In this document: in pieces, positions 9,102 through 14,551 of the stretch
Numbering within the stretch: the stretch's first letter is position 1
Layout: the number at the start of each line of letters is the position of its first letter
Assembly: GCA_029239415.1 (NCBI GenBank)
Contig: JAQZAY010000068.1
Span: 1-14,551 of the forward strand
Length of the DNA stretch: 14,551 nucleotides
Direction: 5' to 3'
Source of the DNA: Pseudomonas sp.
GTDB taxonomy: Bacteria; Pseudomonadota; Gammaproteobacteria; Pseudomonadales; Pseudomonadaceae
Position numbers and translations under genes: made by a program
Notes under the pieces: model-generated
The model's input: only the letters and a program-made list of their open reading frames with translations
Database searches by the model: none
What the model was told of the DNA's origin: nothing

Positions 9102-9560
9102 ATGGATATCCGTAAAGTCAAGAAACTGATCGAACTGCTGGAAGAGTCTGGCATCGACGAGCTGGAGATCAAGGAAGGCGAGGAGTCGGTACGTATCAGC
9201 CGTCACAGCAAGACTCCAGCCGCGCAGCAATACTTTGCCCCGGCGCCGATGGCCGCCGCTCCGGCAGCCGCAGCCCCAGTCGCCGCGCCAGTGGCCGATG
9301 CCGCCCCGGCAGCACCGAAGCTCAACGGTACCGTTGCCCGCTCGCCAATGGTCGGCACCTTCTACCGCAAGCCTTCGCCCACCTCGCCGAACTTCGCTGA
9401 AGTCGGGCAGACCGTGAAGAAAGGCGACACCCTGTGCATCGTCGAAGCGATGAAGATGATGAACCACATCGAGGCCGAAGCCAGCGGCGTGATCGAGTCC
9501 ATCCTGGTGGAAGACGGTCAGCCGGTCGAGTTCGACCAGCCGCTGTTCACCATCGTTTGA
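9102..9560 (+). CDS. accB: Biotin carboxyl carrier protein of acetyl-CoA carboxylase
   Basis: The 152-residue BCCP carries the biotin that shuttles CO2 between biotin carboxylase and carboxyltransferase in the first committed step of fatty-acid synthesis. The N-terminal helix ([17 protein letters not shown]) serves oligomerisation and AccC contact. An Ala/Pro-rich flexible linker spans about residues 45–75. The biotinyl domain contains the family thumb (SPTSPNFAE) and [12 protein letters not shown], where Lys118 is the biotinylated lysine. The ATG has GGAG upstream with a somewhat long ten-base gap, yet no other start fits the conserved MDIRK beginning. accC follows after 17 bases, so the two are an operon and probably made in fixed ratio. 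Confidence 0.98.
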   Translation: MDIRKVKKLIELLEESGIDELEIKEGEESVRISRHSKTPAAQQYFAPAPMAAAPAAAAPVAAPVADAAPAAPKLNGTVARSPMVGTFYRKPSPTSPNFAEVGQTVKKGDTLCIVEAMKMMNHIEAEASGVIESILVEDGQPVEFDQPLFTIV

Positions 9561-9577
9561 CCCAGGGAGAACCTTCG

Positions 9578-10933
9578 ATGTCTGCGAAGCTGGAAAAAGT
9601 CCTGATCGCCAACCGTGGGGAAATTGCCCTGCGGATCCTGCGTGCCTGCAAAGAGCTGGGCATCAAGACCGTTGCCGTGCACTCCACGGCTGACCGCGAA
9701 CTGATGCACCTGGGCCTGGCAGACGAGTCGGTCTGCATCGGCCCTGCGGCATCCAAGGATTCCTACCTGCACATCCCGGCGATCATCGCCGCTGCCGAAG
9801 TGACAGGCGCCACCGCGATCCACCCTGGCTATGGCTTCCTCGCGGAAAACGCCGACTTTGCCGAACAGGTGGAAAAGTCCGGCTTTGCCTTCATCGGCCC
9901 CAAGGCCGACACCATCCGCCTGATGGGCGACAAGGTGTCGGCCAAGGACGCGATGATCAAGACTGGCGTGCCGACCGTACCGGGTTCCGACGGCCCACTG
10001 CCCGAAGACGAAGAGACCGCGCTGGCGATCGCCCGCAAGGTTGGCTACCCGGTGATCATCAAGGCCGCCGGCGGCGGCGGTGGTCGCGGCATGCGCGTGG
10101 TGCACAAGGAAGAAGACCTGATCTCCTCGGCCAAGCTGACTCGCACCGAAGCCGGTGCCGCGTTCGGCAACCCGATGGTCTACCTCGAGAAGTTCCTGAC
10201 CAACCCGCGCCACGTGGAAGTCCAGGTGCTTTCCGACGGCCAGGGCAACGCCATCCACCTGGGTGACCGCGACTGCTCGCTGCAGCGCCGCCACCAGAAG
10301 GTACTCGAAGAAGCCCCTGCCCCGGGCATCGACGAGAAGGCCCGCCAGGAAGTCTTCAAGCGTTGCGTCGACGCGTGCGTCGAAATCGGCTACCGCGGCG
10401 CGGGCACGTTCGAGTTCCTCTACGAGAACGGCAGCTTCTACTTCATCGAGATGAACACCCGTGTCCAGGTGGAGCACCCGGTTTCCGAGATGGTCACCGG
10501 CATCGACATCGTCAAGGAGATGCTCAGCATCGCCGCTGGCAACAAGCTGTCGCTGCGCCAGGAAGACGTGGTGATCCGTGGCCACTCGCTGGAGTGCCGG
10601 ATCAACGCCGAGGACCCGCGCAAGTTCATCCCGAGCCCAGGCACGGTCAAGCACTTCCATGCCCCTGGCGGCAATGGCGTGCGGGTGGATTCGCACCTGT
10701 ACAGCGGCTACGCGGTTCCGCCGAACTACGACTCGCTGATCGGCAAGCTGATCACCTACGGCAAGGATCGCGACGAGGCCATGGCGCGCATGCGCAATGC
10801 CCTGGACGAGATCATCGTCGACGGGATCAAGACCAACATCCCGCTGCACCGCGACCTGGTGCGCGATGAAGGTTTCTGCAAGGGCGGCGTGAATATTCAC
10901 TACCTCGAGCACAAGCTGGCCAACCAGGAGTGA
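9578..10933 (+). CDS. accC: Biotin carboxylase subunit of acetyl-CoA carboxylase
   Basis: This 451-residue protein is the ATP-grasp biotin carboxylase (E. coli AccC is 449). It uses ATP and bicarbonate to carboxylate biotin on AccB. The N-terminal domain starts [17 protein letters not shown]. The ATP-binding loop is [13 protein letters not shown] with Lys162. The metal and bicarbonate site includes Glu291, Arg295 and Glu299 in [13 protein letters not shown]. All catalytic residues are present. The ATG at 9578 is preceded by AGGGAG at eight-base spacing. Start codons farther upstream would lie inside accB in another frame. The gene ends 16 bases before a strong intrinsic terminator, which makes it the last of its transcript. 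Confidence 0.98.
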   Translation: MSAKLEKVLIANRGEIALRILRACKELGIKTVAVHSTADRELMHLGLADESVCIGPAASKDSYLHIPAIIAAAEVTGATAIHPGYGFLAENADFAEQVEKSGFAFIGPKADTIRLMGDKVSAKDAMIKTGVPTVPGSDGPLPEDEETALAIARKVGYPVIIKAAGGGGGRGMRVVHKEEDLISSAKLTRTEAGAAFGNPMVYLEKFLTNPRHVEVQVLSDGQGNAIHLGDRDCSLQRRHQKVLEEAPAPGIDEKARQEVFKRCVDACVEIGYRGAGTFEFLYENGSFYFIEMNTRVQVEHPVSEMVTGIDIVKEMLSIAAGNKLSLRQEDVVIRGHSLECRINAEDPRKFIPSPGTVKHFHAPGGNGVRVDSHLYSGYAVPPNYDSLIGKLITYGKDRDEAMARMRNALDEIIVDGIKTNIPLHRDLVRDEGFCKGGVNIHYLEHKLANQE

Positions 10934-10949
10934 TCCTGGCATGAAATGA

Positions 10950-10978
10950 AAAAACCCCGGCCTGGTGCCGGGGTTTTT
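10950..10978 (+). terminator. Strong intrinsic terminator of accBC
   Basis: A 12-bp perfect stem (10950–10961 with 10967–10978) and a 5-base loop contain CCCCGGC/GCCGGGG and end in five Ts. The left arm begins with a run of As, so it could work in both directions, though no gene converges on it. It lies just after the accC stop codon. Confidence 0.92.
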
Positions 10979-11025
10979 CATGCCTGCAGCAAGCCGACGG
11001 CCCCGCTCGCTGCCCTACGGGGATC

Positions 11026-11054
11026 GCGACACGGCGACGCCGCTACAGTAAACT
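11026..11054 (+). promoter_or_regulatory. Sigma-70 promoter candidate for prmA
   Basis: GCGACA (11026–11031; 4 of 6) and TAAACT (11049–11054; 4 of 6) stand 17 bases apart. Transcription would begin near 11061, about 50 bases before the prmA start. It lies beyond the accC terminator, where a new promoter is needed. Confidence 0.45.
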
Positions 11055-11110
11055 GCCGGGCTACGCAGCCTAGGGCTGCTCCCCCTTACGATTTACCAAA
11101 GGTGCCCGCC

Positions 11111-12004
11111 ATGCCCTGGCTGCAAGTACGTCTGGCCATCAGCCCGGAACAAGCCGAAACCTACGAAGACGCCTTGCTCGAAGTCGGCGCCGTCTCCGTG
11201 ACCTTCATGGACGCCGAGGACCAGCCGATCTTCGAGCCGGACCTCAATACCACGCCGCTGTGGTCCAATACCCATCTGCTGGCGCTGTTCGAGGCAGATG
11301 CCGAGCCCGAGGCCGTGTTCGCCCACCTACGCCTGTTGACTGGCGCCGAGCTGCCCGAGCACCAGGCCGAGGTGATCGAGGACCAGGACTGGGAACGCAG
11401 CTGGATGGACAACTTCAAGCCGATGCGCTTCGGCCGCCGCCTGTGGATCGTGCCGAGCTGGCATGAAGCGCCGGATGCCGACGCGGTCAACCTGTTGCTC
11501 GACCCGGGCCTGGCCTTTGGCACCGGCACCCATCCGACCACCGCCCTGTGCCTGGAATGGCTCGACGGGCAGCAGCTCGAAGGCGTCCAGGTGCTGGACT
11601 TCGGCTGTGGCTCGGGCATCCTGGCCATCGCCTCGCTGCTGCTTGGCGCCCGCGAAGCGGTCGGTACCGACATCGACGTGCAGGCGCTTGAAGCCTCGCG
11701 CGACAATGCCGGTCGCAACGGCATCGCCGAGGCGCGCCTGGCCTTGTACCTCCCGGAACAGATGCCGTCCATGCAGGCCGATGTGCTGGTCGCCAACATC
11801 CTTGCCGGGCCGCTGGTCTCGCTGGCGCCGCAACTGTCCACGCTGGTGCGCCCGGGCGGCCTGCTGGCGCTGTCGGGCATCCTCGCCGAACAGGGCGATG
11901 AAGTGGCTGCCGCCTACGCCGCCGACTTCGAGCTGGACCCACTCGTCGTGCGCGACGGCTGGGTGCGGATCAGTGGCCGGCGCCGTCAGGCCGGCCTGGA
12001 ATAA
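11111..12004 (+). CDS. prmA: Ribosomal protein L11 methyltransferase
   Basis: This 297-residue enzyme (E. coli PrmA is 293) trimethylates lysines and the N-terminal amine of ribosomal protein L11 with S-adenosylmethionine. The N-terminal substrate-recognition domain starts [11 protein letters not shown]. The methyltransferase domain shows [15 protein letters not shown] from Asp131, the SAM-binding [12 protein letters not shown] from Asp163, and the NILAGPL motif from Asn229. The ATG at 11111 has AAAGGTG at about six-base spacing. In-frame codons extend back to 10946, but that stretch runs through the terminator and promoter. The DUF3426 gene begins 26 bases after its stop, on the same transcript. 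Confidence 0.97.
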   Translation: MPWLQVRLAISPEQAETYEDALLEVGAVSVTFMDAEDQPIFEPDLNTTPLWSNTHLLALFEADAEPEAVFAHLRLLTGAELPEHQAEVIEDQDWERSWMDNFKPMRFGRRLWIVPSWHEAPDADAVNLLLDPGLAFGTGTHPTTALCLEWLDGQQLEGVQVLDFGCGSGILAIASLLLGAREAVGTDIDVQALEASRDNAGRNGIAEARLALYLPEQMPSMQADVLVANILAGPLVSLAPQLSTLVRPGGLLALSGILAEQGDEVAAAYAADFELDPLVVRDGWVRISGRRRQAGLE

Positions 12005-12030
12005 CTCGCTGCATAACCTCGGATCGCCGC

Positions 12031-13251
12031 ATGACCGACAGTTTCGTCACTCAGTGCCCCCATTGCCAGACCAGTTTTCGCGTCACGCATCACCAGCTGA
12101 GCCTGGCCGGGGGCGTGGTGCGCTGCGGTGCTTGCCTGCAGGTCTTCAATGCCGCCAGGCAGCTGCTCGAACAGAGCGCCGCCACAGACGCTTCCGCTAC
12201 GCCACAAGCGGCGCCAATGGCCAGCGACCCCTTGCTCGAGCAGCCGCCGCGGCAGGACAGCGAGCCGTCGCTGGACGATCTCGACCTTGACCAGGAACTG
12301 GCCCGCCTCGAACGCCGCTCCGGCATCCGCGACCGCCGTGCAGAGGCAACCGACGAGCGCCTGCATGCCCGGCGCGACGAGCCGGACACCGACGAGCACG
12401 ACGCTGGCGACGTGCCGTTCGGCAATGCCCGCGACGGTCATCTTGAACCCGACCTGCCGCAAGAGCCTGTCCCGCCGCTCATCGTGGAGCAGGCGCTCGA
12501 CCCCGAGCCTGCGCCCGGTGATCGCACCGAGCCTTCGCTGAGCAGCCTTGAGCTCGAGGACGACGACCAGGCCCAGGCCGAGCAACGCGACAGCGCCAGC
12601 CTTAGCGCGACTGTCAAGCCGTCCTCTTCTGGCGCTGCCCTGCCCGATGAAGCCGAGGAACGCCTGGAACCGGGCCTGGTGGCCCATGCCGAGCGCCCGG
12701 GACGCAAGGAACACCTCGTCGACGTGGTCGACGACCCGCTGCGGCTCGACTGGCAAAAGCCCAAGCCCGACTGGCGCAAGCGCCTGTTCTGGGGTGGGCT
12801 GGTCGTACTGGCGGCCGGACTGCTGGCGTTCCAGTACCTGTGGTTCCATTTCGACGAGCTGGCCCGCCAGGACCGCTACCGGCCATGGTTCCAGCAACTG
12901 TGCCCGGCCGTGGGCTGCAGCGTGCCGACCCGGGTGGACATCGCCCGGATCAAGAGCAGCAACCTGGTGGTACGCAGCCACCCGGACTTCAAGGGCGCCC
13001 TGATCGTCGACGCGATCATCTATAACCGTGCGCCCTTCGCCCAGCCATTCCCGCTGCTCGAGCTGCGCTTTTCCGACCTCAACGGCCAGTTGATCGCCAG
13101 CCGGCGCTTCAAGCCCGCCGAATACCTCAGTGGCGAGCTGGCCGGGCGCGGCGAGATGCCCAGCCAGACGCCGATCCACATCGCCCTGGATATCCTCGAC
13201 CCGGGCCCGAGGGCGGTCAACTACAGCCTGAGCTTCCGCTCCCCCGAATAG
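12031..13251 (+). CDS. Zinc-ribbon and DUF3426 domain membrane protein
   Basis: This 406-residue protein has an N-terminal zinc ribbon with Cys9, Cys12, Cys32 and Cys35 (the MJ0042 type). A long acidic, low-complexity region runs from about 45 to 245. A single membrane helix at about 252–271 (LFWGGLVVLAAGLLAFQYLW) precedes a C-terminal DUF3426 domain near 290–400. The order suggests a cytoplasmic metal-binding head on a flexible tether and a periplasmic domain, but no reaction is known. The ATG at 12031 has only GGA upstream at seven bases. The place between prmA and dusB is shared by other Pseudomonas. The coupling with prmA is a conserved-neighbour hint, not proof of a translation role. Confidence 0.88.
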   Translation: MTDSFVTQCPHCQTSFRVTHHQLSLAGGVVRCGACLQVFNAARQLLEQSAATDASATPQAAPMASDPLLEQPPRQDSEPSLDDLDLDQELARLERRSGIRDRRAEATDERLHARRDEPDTDEHDAGDVPFGNARDGHLEPDLPQEPVPPLIVEQALDPEPAPGDRTEPSLSSLELEDDDQAQAEQRDSASLSATVKPSSSGAALPDEAEERLEPGLVAHAERPGRKEHLVDVVDDPLRLDWQKPKPDWRKRLFWGGLVVLAAGLLAFQYLWFHFDELARQDRYRPWFQQLCPAVGCSVPTRVDIARIKSSNLVVRSHPDFKGALIVDAIIYNRAPFAQPFPLLELRFSDLNGQLIASRRFKPAEYLSGELAGRGEMPSQTPIHIALDILDPGPRAVNYSLSFRSPE

Positions 13252-13257
13252 CAGCGA

Positions 13258-13330
13258 CAAGCTGCAAGCTGCAAGAAAAAGCGGATCGGCGCGCCGCCTG
13301 CTTTTTCTTGAAGCTTGCGGCTTGCGGCTT
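13258..13330 (+). terminator. Long hairpin built from heptamer repeats, probable bidirectional terminator
   Basis: The arms at 13264–13282 and 13300–13318 pair at 18 of 19 positions around a GC-rich loop that contains the palindrome GGCGCGCC (13288–13295). The left flank repeats GCAAGCT-like units (13258–13275). The right flank repeats GCTTGCG (13313–13319 and 13320–13326, plus a partial copy). Poly-A on the left arm and poly-T on the right arm suit termination of the prmA–DUF3426 transcript. The repeat structure recalls dispersed intergenic repeats of Pseudomonas. Confidence 0.6.
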
Positions 13331-13374
13331 TCCGTTATAAGCCCCGAGCTGTTCAGATTTTATCCAAATCCATC

Positions 13375-13403
13375 TTTATCCGGTCACCGAGAGCGGGTAT
13401 CAT
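13375..13403 (+). promoter_or_regulatory. Candidate promoter for dusB–fis
   Basis: TATCAT at 13398–13403 is a 5-of-6 match to the -10 consensus. TTTATC at 13375–13380 is a weak -35 at 17-base spacing. The heptamer TTTATCC occurs twice here (13359–13365 and 13375–13381), 16 bases apart. The leader to the dusB ATG would be about 45 bases. Confidence 0.4.
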
Positions 13404-13454
13404 GCGATCCCTTTTTCGAACTCCAATGATCCGGCCCCACAACAGGGAATTCCT

Positions 13455-14468
13455 ATGTCGGCGGTACGCATCGGCCCCTACACACTGCAGAACAACCTGA
13501 TCCTCGCGCCCATGGCCGGGGTCACGGACCAGCCTTTCCGCCTGCTGTGCCAACGCCTGGGCGCGGGCATGGTGGTGTCCGAAATGGTGTCCAGCGACAT
13601 GAGCCTGTGGAACAGCCGCAAGTCGCGCCTGCGCCGCATCCACGAAGGCGATCCCGAGCCGCGCTCGGTACAGATCGCCGGTGGTGACGCACAGATGCTG
13701 GCCGCGGCGGCCCGGGCCAACGTCGAGGCCGGTGCGCAGATCATCGATATCAACATGGGCTGCCCGGCGAAAAAAGTCTGCAACAAAGCGGCGGGCTCTG
13801 CTTTATTGAGGGATGAAGCACTGGTCGCCGAGATCCTCGATGCCGTTGTCGGCGCCGTGGATGTCCCGGTGACCTTGAAGATCCGCACCGGCTGGGACCG
13901 GGCGAACAAGAACGGCCTGAATGTGGCAAGGATTGCCGAGCAGGCCGGCATCCAGGCGCTGGCGGTGCATGGCCGCACACGCGCCGACCTGTACACGGGC
14001 GACGCCGAGTACGACACCATCGCAGCCATCAAGCAGGCGGTGTCGATCCCGGTTTTCGCCAATGGCGACATCACCTCGCCGCAGAAAGCCCGCGCCGTGC
14101 TGGATGCCACCGGCGTCGACGGCCTGCTGATCGGCCGGGCCGCACAGGGCCGGCCGTGGATCTTTCGCGAGATCGAGCATTACCTGCGCAGCGGCGAGCA
14201 ACTGCCGGCGCCGGGACTGGATGAGGTTGAACAGATTCTGCTGGAGCACCTGGCCGCGCTGCACGCCTTCTATGGCGAGGTGATGGGTGTGCGTATCGCT
14301 CGCAAGCATGTGGGCTGGTACCTGGCAACACGGCCGGGCGGCAGGGAGTTTCGTGCCCGGTTCAACGCTTTGGAAGATACGCAAGCGCAGTGCGCCAACG
14401 TTCGCGAGTTTTTCGGCGAGCGTCGACAGAGCCTTGAGACAGAGGACGGACAAGGGGTGGCCGCATGA
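13455..14468 (+). CDS. dusB: tRNA-dihydrouridine synthase B
   Basis: The 337-residue flavoenzyme reduces specific uridines in the D-loop of tRNA to dihydrouridine using FMN and NADPH. The TIM-barrel starts with ILAPMAGVTDQPFR (16–29). The catalytic Cys103 stands in NMGCPAKKV. TLKIRTGW, HGRTR, FANGDI and GRAAQGRPW mark the FMN and substrate sites. The length and the position before fis are typical of DusB rather than DusA or DusC. The ATG at 13455 is preceded by AGGGA at six-base spacing. Its stop codon overlaps the start of fis as ATGA, the classic dusB–fis operon of gammaproteobacteria, in which fis depends on the dusB promoter and leader. Confidence 0.97.
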   Translation: MSAVRIGPYTLQNNLILAPMAGVTDQPFRLLCQRLGAGMVVSEMVSSDMSLWNSRKSRLRRIHEGDPEPRSVQIAGGDAQMLAAAARANVEAGAQIIDINMGCPAKKVCNKAAGSALLRDEALVAEILDAVVGAVDVPVTLKIRTGWDRANKNGLNVARIAEQAGIQALAVHGRTRADLYTGDAEYDTIAAIKQAVSIPVFANGDITSPQKARAVLDATGVDGLLIGRAAQGRPWIFREIEHYLRSGEQLPAPGLDEVEQILLEHLAALHAFYGEVMGVRIARKHVGWYLATRPGGREFRARFNALEDTQAQCANVREFFGERRQSLETEDGQGVAA

Positions 14469-14551
14469 CGATGATGACCGAGACTTTAGTGAGTGGAACA
14501 ACGCCCGTGAGCGACAACGTCAACCTCAAACAGCACCTGAACACGCCGAGC
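14465..14551 (+). CDS. fis: DNA-binding protein Fis, 5' part only
   Basis: The 29 codons present read MTMMTETLVSGTTPVSDNV and so on up to HLNTPS, the N-terminal arm of Pseudomonas Fis. The C-terminal helix-turn-helix lies beyond the window. Fis is a small dimeric nucleoid protein that bends DNA and modulates rRNA, recombination and, in P. putida, biofilm genes. The start overlaps the dusB stop (ATGA), so translation is coupled. The ATGs at 14471 and 14474 are alternative starts. Confidence 0.92.
   Translation, partial: MTMMTETLVSGTTPVSDNVNLKQHLNTPS

Noticed and set aside
9518..10981. Minus-strand open frame of 487 codons opposite accC
   Set aside because: It is antisense to conserved accC and spans the terminator; its composition is typical of a shadow frame.
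10946..11110. N-terminal extension of prmA by 55 codons
   Set aside because: It would translate the accC terminator and the prmA promoter. The ATG at 11111 has a good ribosome site and gives the family length.
11986..13260. Minus-strand open frame of 424 codons opposite the DUF3426 gene
   Set aside because: The plus-strand frame has a zinc ribbon, a membrane helix and DUF3426; this one has no motif.

Overview
The window is a stretch of high-GC gammaproteobacterial core chromosome, almost certainly Pseudomonas and probably the putida/fluorescens side of the genus. The reasons are the gene order speA – SUI1-family factor – NUDIX – DUF2333 – chemoreceptor – dsbD – aroQ – accB – accC – prmA – DUF3426 protein – dusB – fis, the strong G/C third-position codon bias, and the first 29 residues of Fis, which look like the Pseudomonas form. 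No tRNA, rRNA, CRISPR, insertion sequence, integrase or phage gene is visible. Base and codon use look uniform, so nothing suggests recent transfer.

Left part, minus strand (43–4319): a DUF2333 inner-membrane protein and a YfcD-like NUDIX hydrolase form a tight two-gene unit from a good promoter at 4403–4430. Next comes the SUI1/YciH-like factor, with its own candidate promoter and a leader holding a terminator-like hairpin just before the ribosome binding site. Last is speA (biosynthetic arginine decarboxylase), closed by a perfect 19-bp palindrome.

Middle, plus strand (4531–10978): a 655-residue methyl-accepting chemotaxis protein in the position where P. aeruginosa carries ctpL (low-phosphate chemotaxis) is preceded by a candidate Pho box. 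It is followed by dsbD (periplasmic thiol reduction), aroQ (type II dehydroquinase, shikimate pathway, with a good promoter), and the accB–accC pair (biotin carrier and biotin carboxylase of acetyl-CoA carboxylase). A textbook intrinsic terminator closes this part.

Right part, plus strand (11026–14551): prmA (ribosomal protein L11 methyltransferase) and a zinc-ribbon/DUF3426 membrane protein form one unit that ends in a long hairpin built from heptamer repeats. dusB (tRNA dihydrouridine synthase) then overlaps the start of fis (nucleoid protein), which runs off the window.

Most genes are housekeeping: polyamine, fatty-acid and aromatic amino-acid synthesis, translation and ribosome/tRNA modification, and redox folding. 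I do not see a new defence, mobile or biosynthetic system. The points most worth a second look are regulatory: the Pho-box-like direct repeat before the chemoreceptor, the attenuator-like leader of the SUI1 gene, and the apparent absence of the GGDEF response-regulator gene that I recall lying between DUF2333 and the chemoreceptor in P. aeruginosa.
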